Source: CAVRTJ01 sp964507185
GTDB lineage: Bacteria > Acidobacteriota > UBA4820 > DSQY01
Assembly (NCBI GenBank): GCA_964507185.1
Contig: CAZDOY010000006.1
Coordinates: 1-64,000 of the forward strand
Direction: 5' to 3'
Length of the DNA stretch: 64,000 bases
Made by a program: the position numbers and the translations under genes. The notes beneath the pieces were generated by a model. That model did not search any database. It was not told the origin of the DNA and worked only from the letters and a program-made list of their open reading frames with translations. Shown here one piece after another: positions 34,115-42,926 of this stretch. The first letter of the stretch is position 1; each line of letters begins with the position of its first letter.

Positions 34115-34930
34115 ATGGCTGAAACCGTGAAGGTCACCTTCTGGGGCACGAGGGGGAGCGTGCCATGCTCCTCCGGAGAGAAAATCCGGTTCGGCACGAA
34201 TACATCGAGTCTCGAAATCTGCCTGCCTTCGCACAGGCGCATTCTCCTCGATGCGGGGACCGGTATCATAGGTCTCGGGAACCGTCTGTCGAAGGACGGA
34301 CTCCTTTCGGCGGCGCCGCTGCACCTCTTCCTCTCGCACTTCCACTGGGACCATATCCACGGGCTTCCCTTCTTCAAGCCCGCCTATTACGATGAGACCA
34401 GGCTCCGCATCTACGGCCGGAAGGGCGTCGAATCGGTCTTCAGCGGCCAGCTACTGGATCCTTTCAGCCCCATACCTCACGATGCGCTCACCGCCCGGAT
34501 AGACTATGTTCAGCTCGAAAGCGGAGTCGACATGGACGGTGCGCGCGTGGAGCCGTTCGAAGTCAACCACCCGCAGGGCTGCTTCGGTTACGTCGTGACG
34601 ACCGGGCGCAGCAAGATCGTTTATGCCACCGATACGGAGCCGGACGGAGGTCCCCTGGATGACCTTCTGGTTGAGAAAGCCTCGGGAGCGGACTGCCTCA
34701 TCATGGATTCGAACAATGCCGTCGACGAGGCTCCGAGCAGGAGGGGTTGGGGGCATTCAACCTGGCGGGACTGCACGAAGACCGCCAGACTGGCCTCTGT
34801 CGGGCGTTTGGTGCTCTTCCACAACGACCCCTTCCACTCCGATGAAGTCCTTGAACGGAAGGAAAGAGATGCAAAGGCCGAGTTCGGGGACTCGATCGTG
34901 GCCTACGACGGCCTCGTCCTCAATATCTGA
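34115..34930 (+). CDS. Metallo-beta-lactamase-fold hydrolase
   Basis: A 271-residue protein of the MBL superfamily. The start KVTFWGTRGSVPC, then LDAGTG, and the metal motif SHFHWDHIHGLPFF are characteristic of the PhnP/RNase Z-like branch of phosphodiesterases; later ligands are in VNHPQG, YATDTEP and LFHNDPFHSDE. Exact substrate unknown. A -35-like TTGACC and a TTACCC 17 bp later end only 7 bp before the ATG, and no ribosome site is visible, so the message may be leaderless. The frame continues 13 codons upstream to an ATG at 34076, an unlikely start. Confidence 0.85.
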   Translation: MAETVKVTFWGTRGSVPCSSGEKIRFGTNTSSLEICLPSHRRILLDAGTGIIGLGNRLSKDGLLSAAPLHLFLSHFHWDHIHGLPFFKPAYYDETRLRIYGRKGVESVFSGQLLDPFSPIPHDALTARIDYVQLESGVDMDGARVEPFEVNHPQGCFGYVVTTGRSKIVYATDTEPDGGPLDDLLVEKASGADCLIMDSNNAVDEAPSRRGWGHSTWRDCTKTARLASVGRLVLFHNDPFHSDEVLERKERDAKAEFGDSIVAYDGLVLNI

Positions 34931-34958
34931 CGCTTCCCGTCGGGAGACGGAGAACAAC

Positions 34959-35483
34959 ATGAACGAGACGCGATCAACCCACCGAATACTCGCGGGGCTC
35001 CAGTTGGGGAGTAACCTCGGGGACAGGGCGAAAACGCTCGAAGCCGCCGCGGAGCACATCCAGGCCCAAGGTGCAGTGACCATACTCAGGCGCTCCGCGG
35101 TCTATGAAACGGAGCCCGTGGAATGCGGCCCCCAGCCGTGGTACCTCAACCAGGTCTGTCTTGTCACGACGCGGCTTCTTCCCGACGCCCTGCTCGCCCA
35201 CTGTCAGCGGGTGGAGCGCGCTCTCGGCAGACTCCGCCGGGTGCCGCGAGGGCCGAGGACCCTCGATGTAGACCTCCTGTTCTATGGGGGCCTGCGCCTC
35301 CGGACCTCGCGCCTGACCCTGCCGCATCCGGGACTCGAGCGGCGCCGCAGCATGCTCGAGCCGCTTGCGGAGCTCGAAACGACCTGGGTCCACCCCTTCC
35401 TGCACAAGACGCCGACGGAACTGCTCTCCGAGTGCAGGGACGCCTCGAGCGTGAGACTATTCCCTTCTATATTTCAGAATTAG
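34959..35483 (+). CDS. folK: HPPK, folate pyrophosphokinase
   Basis: A 174-residue 2-amino-4-hydroxy-6-hydroxymethyldihydropteridine pyrophosphokinase. LQLGSNLGDRAKTLEAAAEHI, SAVYETEPVECGPQPWYLNQV, ERALGR..RRVPRGPRTLDVDLLFYGG and LPHPGLERRRSMLEPLAEL are the family blocks. The ATG follows GGGAGACGGAGAACAAC. It converges on der, and the two coding regions overlap by 27 bp. Confidence 0.95.
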   Translation: MNETRSTHRILAGLQLGSNLGDRAKTLEAAAEHIQAQGAVTILRRSAVYETEPVECGPQPWYLNQVCLVTTRLLPDALLAHCQRVERALGRLRRVPRGPRTLDVDLLFYGGLRLRTSRLTLPHPGLERRRSMLEPLAELETTWVHPFLHKTPTELLSECRDASSVRLFPSIFQN

Positions 35484-36791
35484 CGGCGATCCTTCCAGGT
35501 CATGGATTTCCCGCATCCTGTTTTTCAGGTACCGCGTGTAGGCGTCGGGAGGAGGGAACCGCGAGTTAGTGAACAGCGTCAGGATCGGGGGGGCCTTTCC
35601 GGTCTGCGTCGCATAGCGGATCTTGAACTCCTTGCCTTGGACACTCGGCGGCGAAACGCGGGCCACGAGATCACCGAGGGTTTTGTTCAGGGCCGCTGTC
35701 GGGAAGGTCTGGGCGTAGCGTTCGTAGACTCTCTGCACGTGGGGAAGAACGCGCTCGACGTGGCGTTTCGTCTTCGCGGAGGTCCTTACGATGGGGAGCC
35801 AGTCGATGAACGTGAGCTTGTCCCGAAATGCCTCGACGACCCGCTTGCCGTTTTCCTCTCCGCCGATGAGGTCCCACTTGTTCAGAACCAGGATGGCGCC
35901 CCGCCTAGCCCCTTCTATGAGGCCTGCGATGTGGGCGTCCTGGTGCGAGGGCGGCTGGGAAGCGTCGACGACGAGCAGGGCTACGTGGCATTGCTCCAGG
36001 CTCCGCCGGGCAAGTATGACGGAGAGTATCTCCGCGCCCCGGCCGGTCTTGCTTTTTCTTCGTATTCCCGCCGTGTCGACCAGGATGAAATCCCGACCGG
36101 GCGTTCTGATGAACGAGTCCACCGGGTCGCGCGTCGTCCCGGGAATGTCCGATACGAGGGACCTGTCCTCACCCAGGAGCCGGTTCATGATGGAGGACTT
36201 CCCCACGTTCGGCCGCCCCACTATGGCCACCTTGATCGGATCGGTGAGCGCTTCGGGGGCCGGCGAGGGAGGCTCAACTCCCAGGGCTCTGATTTCGCCG
36301 TCGATGAAATCCCAGAGCTCTTCCATCCCGGTACCGTGTTCGGCGGAAAGGGGGAATACGGGCTCGATGCCCAGGGCGTGAAATTCTGCGGACCGGGGAA
36401 TGTGCGCTGGAACGTCGATCTTGTTCACTACGAGCGAACACTGCTTTCCGGACTGGATCAGACGGCGGGCCAGCTCGCGGTCGAGGGGCAGCATGCCGTC
36501 CTTGGCGTCAACCACATGCAGGATGAAATCCCCTCCGGCGATGGCTATGTTGACCTGCTCCTCGACGAGGCCCGAGAGCATGTCCTCGGTTTCGCCCAGG
36601 ACGCCTCCCGTGTCCACGATCTGAACGACGGCGTCGCCCCGCTCGAGGACCGCCACGTTGCGGTCTCTTGTTACGCCCGGAAGATCGTGCACCAGGGCCT
36701 TCCGGCGGCCGAGCAGCCTGTTGAAGAGGGTCGATTTCCCGACGTTCGGACGGCCCACGATGACGATGGAGTAAGTTCTGGACAAAGTCAC
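35457..36791 (-). CDS. der: Ribosome-assembly GTPase Der (EngA)
   Basis: A 444-residue protein with two consecutive GTPase domains: GRPNVGKSTLFNRL, DTGG and NKID in the first (residues about 10-170) and GRPNVGKSSIMNRL, DTAGIRRKSK and NKWD in the second (about 190-360), then the KH-like C-terminal domain (PPSVQGKEFKIRYATQTG..PTF). Acts in 50S subunit assembly. It stands alone on the minus strand between folK and a MIP18-family gene. Confidence 0.97.
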   Translation of the reverse strand: MTLSRTYSIVIVGRPNVGKSTLFNRLLGRRKALVHDLPGVTRDRNVAVLERGDAVVQIVDTGGVLGETEDMLSGLVEEQVNIAIAGGDFILHVVDAKDGMLPLDRELARRLIQSGKQCSLVVNKIDVPAHIPRSAEFHALGIEPVFPLSAEHGTGMEELWDFIDGEIRALGVEPPSPAPEALTDPIKVAIVGRPNVGKSSIMNRLLGEDRSLVSDIPGTTRDPVDSFIRTPGRDFILVDTAGIRRKSKTGRGAEILSVILARRSLEQCHVALLVVDASQPPSHQDAHIAGLIEGARRGAILVLNKWDLIGGEENGKRVVEAFRDKLTFIDWLPIVRTSAKTKRHVERVLPHVQRVYERYAQTFPTAALNKTLGDLVARVSPPSVQGKEFKIRYATQTGKAPPILTLFTNSRFPPPDAYTRYLKNRMREIHDLEGSPLILKYRRE

Positions 36792-36889
36792 CTCCGGATG
36801 CCATGTTAGCAGAGGGCGAAGAACCCTCCAAGCGTGGAATGCAGGCCTCCTTCGCTTGTTTGCATATACTGGAAGAACCGGAGGTAACG

Positions 36890-37222
36890 ATGAGCGATAA
36901 CGGAAGCAAGGGCGCGGGCGACAAGGAACTGGAAGCCGCGTGCTATGAGGCGCTTGAACGGGTCGTAGACCCGGAACTCGGCATGGATGTGGTCAGCCTG
37001 GGGCTGATCTACCGCCTTGAAGTGAAGGAGGGGGTCGCCGAGGCGGACATGACGATGACCTCGGTCGGCTGTCCCGTGGCCGAACAACTGCTCATGGAGG
37101 CGAACAACCAGATCCTCAAGGTCCCGGGGGTCCAGAGCGGCCGAGTCAACCTCGTGTGGTCTCCGCCCTGGAGCCCGGAGATGATGAGCCTCGAAGCCAA
37201 AATGGCACTGGGGTTCGCCTGA
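36890..37222 (+). CDS. MIP18/DUF59 family protein (SufT/PaaD-like)
   Basis: A 110-residue protein. EALERVVDPELGMDVVSLGLIYRLEV, DMTMTSVGCPVAEQLLMEA and VNLVWSPPWSPEMMS match the MIP18 fold; the conserved Cys of the SVGCP motif is present. Family members help mature iron-sulfur proteins. The ATG at 36890 is preceded by GGAGG. A TATACT (36865-36870) in the 98-bp gap divergent to der may be its -10 box. No suf or isc genes are nearby. Confidence 0.88.
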   Translation: MSDNGSKGAGDKELEAACYEALERVVDPELGMDVVSLGLIYRLEVKEGVAEADMTMTSVGCPVAEQLLMEANNQILKVPGVQSGRVNLVWSPPWSPEMMSLEAKMALGFA

Positions 37223-37267
37223 CGCCGAACGCTGGAAAAGCCTGTTTTGCTCCCGGGTTGGCCGCCC

Positions 37268-38578
37268 CTACGGGGCCGCCCTGAGGGGCACGGCCCTGTA
37301 TTCCAGGGTCATGGCGGCCGCGATGCAGACACCGACGACGACGGCGACGGTTTTGAAACCGACGATGTCCATGATGAAACCTCCGGCCAGGGGAGCCAGC
37401 ACGCCGGCGGGCGTCAGAAGGAAGCCCGTGAGCGCCAGAAAGGTCTGGCGCTTTCTCTTGTCCGAAAGGTCCATCAGCCAGTTGGTCTGGCTCGTGTATT
37501 CCGTGGACAGGAAAATCCCCGTGAGAGCCGCGATCACAAAATAGGCCCCGGTGGGAAGCGGAAGCAGGAGAAGGCAGGTCGCGGCAAGGAGGGCCCCCTG
37601 GCCGAGCAGAGTGGGCGCTCTGTGGCCCAGCCGGTCGCCGAGGAAGCCCGCGGCGAGGCCTCCCAGGGCCTGCCCGGTCAGTGCCGAGGCGCCGAAGAGC
37701 GCCGCAGTGGCCGCCGAGACGCCCCTTGAACTCACCGCGTAGACCGCGTAGAAATTCAAAATGAGCGGATAAGTCCCCCTGACCAGCCATCGTGCCGGCA
37801 TGTAGGCCTTCATCCACGGCGTAGTCCTGTATGTCACGTAAGCCGAGGAGATGTGCCGGGGCAAAGTGGCGTGCCTTTCCGGCGACGGCTCCCCCTCCGG
37901 TTCGCGCGTTCCGAGAAAAAACAGTGCCCCGGCGGTAAGCGCCGCCCACGCGAGCGCGAAAAGGAGCGCATAGGTGGTCGTCCGGGCGTTTCTGCTCAAC
38001 ATCCACGAAGCTGCGGACACGCCGCCGACTCCGGCCAACGTCTGAATGAAGAAAATGGTCCCGAACGCGCGCCCCCTCCTGAAGGGGTCGAGGATAGCGG
38101 CCATGTAATCGAGCCAGAGGGGGAAAAGCAGTCCCAGGAGCGCATAGAACAACGCCCAGCCGACGAGCGTGAGCGTGAGGGGATCAAAGAGACCGAGAGC
38201 GAGGCACAAGGCTATGAGGGCGAGGGGCAGGGGGGCGATCAGGTGCAGAACGAGTACCCATCCTTTGCGCCGGGGGCTCTTGCGAGCGAGGAAACCGCTC
38301 AGGAGCTGGGGGGCTCCGATTCCCAGGGCGCTCAGGGCGGGGAGCAGGGCGATCACGCCGAAACTTGCGCCGAGCTTCTCCAGAAAAACCGGGAGAACCG
38401 TCCCCATGGAGACGAGATTCATGCCGGCGCCCCAGAATCCCTCAACGGAGCTCAGGAAGACCGTGTTTCTCAGGTGGTGGACCACAGGAGAGGATGCGCC
38501 CCCAGGGCGAAGGGCCCGCACGGAGGCCTTCTGCCGCTCCGGGCCGGATTCCCGGTGGGAAGAAGGCGGTTCACTCAT
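37268..38578 (-). CDS. MFS transporter
   Basis: A 436-residue protein with about twelve membrane helices in two halves (first helix around residue 45: VFLSSVEGFWGAGMNLVSMGTVLPVFLEKLG; a central loop with EPEGEPSPERHATL). The motif LARKSPRRKGWVL after helix 2 and GFLGDRLGHRAPTLLG in the second half correspond to the MFS loop signature. The substrate is unknown. The ATG at 38578 overlaps the nitroreductase stop, so the two are co-transcribed; a second ATG lies six codons upstream (38596). Confidence 0.82.
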   Translation of the reverse strand: MSEPPSSHRESGPERQKASVRALRPGGASSPVVHHLRNTVFLSSVEGFWGAGMNLVSMGTVLPVFLEKLGASFGVIALLPALSALGIGAPQLLSGFLARKSPRRKGWVLVLHLIAPLPLALIALCLALGLFDPLTLTLVGWALFYALLGLLFPLWLDYMAAILDPFRRGRAFGTIFFIQTLAGVGGVSAASWMLSRNARTTTYALLFALAWAALTAGALFFLGTREPEGEPSPERHATLPRHISSAYVTYRTTPWMKAYMPARWLVRGTYPLILNFYAVYAVSSRGVSAATAALFGASALTGQALGGLAAGFLGDRLGHRAPTLLGQGALLAATCLLLLPLPTGAYFVIAALTGIFLSTEYTSQTNWLMDLSDKRKRQTFLALTGFLLTPAGVLAPLAGGFIMDIVGFKTVAVVVGVCIAAAMTLEYRAVPLRAAP

Positions 38579-39176
38579 CCGGGAAGGACGCTTCATAAAC
38601 CATGGTGTTCAGGGCCTTGCGCCGGTTCGGCGCCTCCAATTTCTGCATCCTCTCCGGCAGGGCGCTCCTTTCGCCGCGGTGGCCCAGCGCCACGAAGCAC
38701 ATGACGTCATAGCCGTCCGGCACGTTCAGGATGTCTTTTGCGCGCTCCCCGTCGAATCCGGCCATGCCGTGAGCGGAAAGACCCCTGCGGGCGGCTTCGA
38801 GAGCGAGCAACGCCCAGGCCGCACCCGTGTCGAACGCGAAGTGCCTGTTGTCCTCGCCGCTTGCCGTGAATCGCCTGCTGGCGCAGACGGCGACCAGAAC
38901 GGGCGCCCTGTCAGCCCAGAGTCTGTTGAATTCGACCAGGCATGACCTGAATCTGACGAGGTCAGCCTCCTTTCGGGCAAAGATGAACCGCCAGGGTTGT
39001 TCGTTGTAGGAGGATGGGGCCCACCTGGCGGCCTCGAAGCAGGCCATGAGATCTTCCTCCCGTACGGTTTCCGACGTGAAGGAGCGGGGAGACCAGCGGT
39101 TCAGAAACAGGGGCATGATGCCGTGGCTTGACCGCCGGTGCTCCGCCGCCTCAGGGGTCAGAGTCAGTTCATGCAT
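38571..39176 (-). CDS. Nitroreductase-family protein
   Basis: A 201-residue FMN-dependent oxidoreductase of the nitroreductase superfamily. The FMN-binding RWSPRSFTSETV near the N-terminus, EAARWAPSSYNEQPWRFIFARK, DTGAAWALLALEAARRGLSAHGMAGFD and VALGHRGERSALPERM are the usual blocks. The substrate is not evident. GGGAGGGAACC precedes the ATG at 39176; the 12 codons before it were excluded. It overlaps the MFS gene. Confidence 0.88.
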   Translation of the reverse strand: MHELTLTPEAAEHRRSSHGIMPLFLNRWSPRSFTSETVREEDLMACFEAARWAPSSYNEQPWRFIFARKEADLVRFRSCLVEFNRLWADRAPVLVAVCASRRFTASGEDNRHFAFDTGAAWALLALEAARRGLSAHGMAGFDGERAKDILNVPDGYDVMCFVALGHRGERSALPERMQKLEAPNRRKALNTMVYEASFPDE

Positions 39177-39534
39177 GGTTCCCTCCCTTGCCGAATGGTG
39201 CTCTGATCGCATCTTATGAAAACCGGCGCGGCGTCGTCAACGCTTCTCCGGATCGACGCCGCATGGCTGGGCGGCCAAACTGGCGCACGCGATGAGAAAG
39301 AAGGCAGGCAGGCGCGTCATTCTGACAATTGAAGGGACGGCGCCGCGCGTGTTCCTGAGAGCGGGGACTGCAGGCGGCGAAGCTTTTTTGGCCCTTAAGT
39401 ACTTCCTGATGCAATGAATAGGACAATCCCTCGTTCAATGCGACCGGCATTGGCATGAAGGTCGCATACCCGACCAGGCTGGTTGGTTCATTGACGAAAC
39501 AAGCGACTTTGACCCGAATTGTGAGGAGGAACGA
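39177..39534. other. Intergenic region before the barrel protein
   Basis: About 360 bp between divergent genes. TTGACG (39490) and TTTGACCCGAATTGTGAGG close to the barrel-protein ATG are the only promoter-like words. No repeat or hairpin stands out. Confidence 0.4.
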
Positions 39535-40074
39535 ATGAAAAGAGCGATCCTGGTTCTGTGCATGATGATCTTCGGAGGCACGGCCCTGTTGGCGCAGACG
39601 CCTTCCAACCCCTGGACGTGGCAGATCCAGGCGGGCTACAACAACAACACGGGCTGGATGAAAAACGGCTGGAACGGAACGACGAGCCTGGGCTATCGGT
39701 TCACCGACAGTTTTAAGCTGAACCTGGACCTGGGTTACTTCGAGGGCAAGGTCAAGGACACCCATGTGAAGAGTCACATATGGACCCTCATGCTCGCCCC
39801 CACCTATGTCTACGACGTGTCGAACAGCGACCAGGTTTACGCCTTCGTCGGCGCGGGAGTGGCTGACCGAAGGTCCGGGGAATACGAGATCGCGGGACTC
39901 ATGCCCGTTCGCTTTCCAAGCGCCACCAAGTGGGCGGCTGAAGCGGGCGTAGGCTACAACCACTTTTTCAACCAAAACGTGGGCTTGAACCTCCAGGCGA
40001 GCTACACGCACATGGCCTTCGCTCAGAGGCTCAACCCTGTCGACGCGCGTGTGGGCCTCGTCATCAAGTTCTGA
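39535..40074 (+). CDS. Outer-membrane beta-barrel protein
   Basis: A 179-residue exported protein. The signal peptide MKRAILVLCMMIFGGTALLAQ is followed by an eight-stranded barrel pattern with alternating residues and aromatic girdles (TWQIQAGYNNNTGWMKNGWNG, LNLDLGYFEGKV, YAFVGAGVADRR, EAGVGYNHFFNQNVGLNLQASYTH) and ends in VGLVIKF, the C-terminal Phe that the Bam machine recognises. It resembles OmpA-N/OmpW-sized barrels without a periplasmic domain. GAGGAGGAAC precedes the ATG. Function unknown; a good terminator follows. Confidence 0.85.
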   Translation: MKRAILVLCMMIFGGTALLAQTPSNPWTWQIQAGYNNNTGWMKNGWNGTTSLGYRFTDSFKLNLDLGYFEGKVKDTHVKSHIWTLMLAPTYVYDVSNSDQVYAFVGAGVADRRSGEYEIAGLMPVRFPSATKWAAEAGVGYNHFFNQNVGLNLQASYTHMAFAQRLNPVDARVGLVIKF

Positions 40075-40101
40075 GGACGGGTTCTCTCGGCACGGGTAAG
40101 G

Positions 40102-40124
40102 AAAGGGGGCGCAAGCCCCCTTTT
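40102..40124 (+). terminator. Rho-independent terminator of the barrel gene
   Basis: AAAGGGGGC-GCAA-GCCCCCTTTT, 28 bp after the stop, followed by CCTTCT. A stable stem with a T-run. Confidence 0.88.
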
Positions 40125-40467
40125 CCTTCTGCTGCTCGTGGGAAAGCACTGCGAAGCGGGTGGACACGCAACGCGAGAGCGACGGAGTCGTGAAGGACAG
40201 GTGGCGAAGCGCGGCACAGGCTGGCGGCCGGGCGCCAGAAGCCGCGTGGGGCGGCGACATCCTCGATGCGGGCACGCTCCCGGGGCGTTGTTCTTTTCCC
40301 CGCCCGCGGCTTGAGCATTTCAACCAGTGCGTCCATTCGGGGGGGGTGAGGGTGGACTCCGCAGATTTCTTGATCTACTTTTTAACCTCAACTGCTTTGC
40401 CTCAGACCGGGCGCGGTTTTTCTGAACGGCCGCGATGCGCGGAGGCATCTTTGGAAAGGGGTGGATC
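40125..40467. other. Intergenic region before the alanine dehydrogenase-like gene
   Basis: About 340 bp with no gene recognised. It has GC-rich DNA, a run of eight Gs (40338-40345) and an AT-richer part (40365-40400) that may hold the promoter of the next operon. Confidence 0.35.
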
Positions 40468-41592
40468 ATGAGATTCGGGGTCCCTAAGGAATGTTCGATC
40501 CAGACGAGCTGTGAAGAAAAGAGAATCGGCCTGTCGCCGGCCGGCGCGCGAGAGCTGATAGAGGCCGGCGCGGAAGTCATAATCGAGAGCGAGGCAGGGG
40601 CATCGTCGGGCTTCATGGATGACGTATACCGGAAGGTCGGCGCACAGATCGTGTACTCGCACGACGAAGTCTTCGGACGGTCGGATATGGTCGTGAAGAT
40701 TTCGCGTCCGACGCCCGAGGACGTGAGCCTCATGCAGAAGTCCTCCGGTGTGCTGGCCTTCATGCATTTGGCCGTGGCCGGCGATGAGTACTGCGAACTG
40801 CTGGCCGGGAGAAGTATAACGGCGCTGGGTTACGAGGTGATCCAGGAAACGGACGGTACGCTCCCGCTGTTGAAAATATCATCAGAGATAGCGGGCAAGA
40901 TGGCGCCGCAGATTGCGGGGCGACTGCTCGAAACCACCTCGGGCGGCATCGGAATCCTGCTCGGGGGTGCGCCCGGCATTCCGCCCGCGGATGTGGTTAT
41001 CCTCGGAGGTGGAGTTCTCGGCTACCATGCGGCGAGGGCGTTCCTCGGGCTCGGCTGTAGCGTTTACGTTCTGGACATATCCCAGAACAAGCTCGAATCC
41101 ATCGACCGCCACTTCAGCGGCAGGGTGGTCACGGCTCACGCGACCATGGAGAACCTGGAGAAATTTTCGGCGTTTGCCGAAGTTCTTGTGGGCGCCGTCC
41201 TCGTTCCCGGTGAGATCGCGCCCATAGTCGTGACCAAGGAAATGGTCCAGCGCATGCGTCCGGGCAGCGTCGTTCTCGATTTCTCATTCGACCAGGGCGG
41301 ATGCGTGGAGACCACGCGGCTACAGGGGCCGGCGGGAGGCGTGTTCGTCCAGGAGGGTATCCTGCACTTCGCCGTGCCGAACTGTCCATCCTACGTGGCG
41401 CGCACGTCCTCCTACGCCCTGACCCATGCGCTGCTTCCCTATCTCTTGAGCATGCAGTCGCGGGGACTGAAGGAAACCATCGCGGACACCGTCGCCCTCC
41501 AGAGAGGCTGCTACATTTATGAGGGCGCGATGGTGAGCAGGCACATTTCGAAGCAGCCTGCGGATCTAAAGAAACTGCTGGTGGAGGGGTAA
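40468..41592 (+). CDS. ald: Alanine dehydrogenase-like protein
   Basis: A 374-residue NAD-dependent enzyme of the alanine dehydrogenase/transhydrogenase-alpha family. RFGVPKE..CEEKRIGLSPAGARELIEAG (Lys and Arg of the substrate site), DMVVKISRPTPEDV, LAFMHLAVAG and the Rossmann motif VVILGGGVLGYHAARAFLGLG are present. The later part (VDFSFDQGGCVETT region; FAVPNCPSYVARTSSYALTHALLPYL) corresponds to the Ald C-terminus. It should interconvert alanine with pyruvate and ammonia. It is followed 3 bp later by a CoA-transferase, suggesting an amino acid fermentation module. Confidence 0.82.
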   Translation: MRFGVPKECSIQTSCEEKRIGLSPAGARELIEAGAEVIIESEAGASSGFMDDVYRKVGAQIVYSHDEVFGRSDMVVKISRPTPEDVSLMQKSSGVLAFMHLAVAGDEYCELLAGRSITALGYEVIQETDGTLPLLKISSEIAGKMAPQIAGRLLETTSGGIGILLGGAPGIPPADVVILGGGVLGYHAARAFLGLGCSVYVLDISQNKLESIDRHFSGRVVTAHATMENLEKFSAFAEVLVGAVLVPGEIAPIVVTKEMVQRMRPGSVVLDFSFDQGGCVETTRLQGPAGGVFVQEGILHFAVPNCPSYVARTSSYALTHALLPYLLSMQSRGLKETIADTVALQRGCYIYEGAMVSRHISKQPADLKKLLVEG

Positions 41593-41595
41593 GCC

Positions 41596-42894
41596 ATGTC
41601 ATGGGTTGACGATTATAAATCCAAGCTGTGCACGGCCGCCGAAGCCGTCGCCTGCATCCAGTCCGGTGACTGGGTCATGCTGAGCGGCAACGCGGCGGCG
41701 CCGTATCCCCTTCTCGAGGCCCTGGCCGCCCGGGCGGGCGAGCTCTCCAACGTTACGCTTTCTCACGTCCTGCTCATGGGTGAAGATCCTCTGAGCAAAC
41801 CGGGAATGGAAAAGTCCTTCCATCACAATTCACTCTTCGTAGGACCGGCCGACAGGGCCTCGGTGAACGACGGACGCTCGGCCTATGTCCCCATCCATCT
41901 TCACATGATCCCCAAAGCGATTCGCAGCGGAGCATCCAGAGTCGATGCATGCATGATCCAGTGCTCGCCTCCCGACGAGCACGGCTTCATGAGTATAGGC
42001 GTGGAAGTAATGTCCACGAAGGCCGCGGTGGAAGTTGCGAAGAAAGTCATCGTTCAGGTCAACCACGCCATGCCCAGGGTCCTGGGGGACTCCTTTCTGC
42101 ACGTGTCCCGGGCCACGCATATCGTTGAGGCCGACCAGCCCCTGCTCGAGTTGACGGGCAGACCCGCGACCGATGTCGAAAAGAAGATCGGTGCGTTCGT
42201 TGCGGACATGATCCCGGACGGGGCCACACTCCAACTTGGGATCGGAGGCATCCCGGATGCGGTTCTATCGTTGCTGAAGGGCAAGAGGGACCTGGGCATC
42301 CATACGGAGATGATTTCCGACGGGCTTGTCAGGGCCATGGAAGAGGGGATAATTACGGGGAACAGAAAGACGCTTCACCCGGGAAAGGTCGTTGCGACGT
42401 TCATTCTGGGTACGCGCGACCTGTACGATTTCGTGCACGATAACCCGCTCTTCGAAGTACACCCGGTCGATCACACGAACAATCCCTTTATCATCGCCCA
42501 GAACGATAACATGATCGCCATCAACTCCGCCCTGGAGGTGGACCTCACCGGGCAGGTCTGTTCGGACTCCATCGGAACCTACATCTACAGCGGTTTCGGC
42601 GGCCAGCTCGACTTTATCCGGGGGTCCGCCGCCAGCAAGGGGGGAAAACCCATCATAGCGCTGCCCGCGACCTGCAAGGGCGGGTCCCTGTCTCGGATAG
42701 TCCCCAAGCTCAAGGAGGGGTCCGGGGTCGTGACGACCCGGGCTGACGTCCAGTACGTGGTGACGGAGTACGGCGTGGCGAACCTGTGGGGGAAGAACCT
42801 CCAGGAAAGGGCCAAGTCACTGATAAATATCGCGCATCCTGATTTCAAGGAAATGCTGGAGAAGGAGGCGAAAGAGCGCCACCTTATCAATTGA
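41596..42894 (+). CDS. Acetyl-CoA hydrolase/CoA-transferase family protein
   Basis: A 432-residue family I-like CoA-transferase (4-hydroxybutyrate/butyryl-CoA:acetate type). The N-terminal domain has SGNAAAPYPLLEALAARAGELSNV; the second domain has LQLGIGGIPDAVL and LGIHTEMISDGL, where the Glu is the expected thioester-forming nucleophile, then QVCSDSIGTYIYSGFGGQLDFIRGSAASKGG. Length fits the two-domain family. Likely exchanges CoA between acetate and a short acyl-CoA. Its partner is the alanine dehydrogenase-like gene 3 bp upstream, and the SelW-like gene begins 32 bp downstream. Confidence 0.88.
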   Translation: MSWVDDYKSKLCTAAEAVACIQSGDWVMLSGNAAAPYPLLEALAARAGELSNVTLSHVLLMGEDPLSKPGMEKSFHHNSLFVGPADRASVNDGRSAYVPIHLHMIPKAIRSGASRVDACMIQCSPPDEHGFMSIGVEVMSTKAAVEVAKKVIVQVNHAMPRVLGDSFLHVSRATHIVEADQPLLELTGRPATDVEKKIGAFVADMIPDGATLQLGIGGIPDAVLSLLKGKRDLGIHTEMISDGLVRAMEEGIITGNRKTLHPGKVVATFILGTRDLYDFVHDNPLFEVHPVDHTNNPFIIAQNDNMIAINSALEVDLTGQVCSDSIGTYIYSGFGGQLDFIRGSAASKGGKPIIALPATCKGGSLSRIVPKLKEGSGVVTTRADVQYVVTEYGVANLWGKNLQERAKSLINIAHPDFKEMLEKEAKERHLIN

Positions 42895-42926
42895 GAGGTG
42901 TTCATCACCCCAACCCAGGAGACCTC

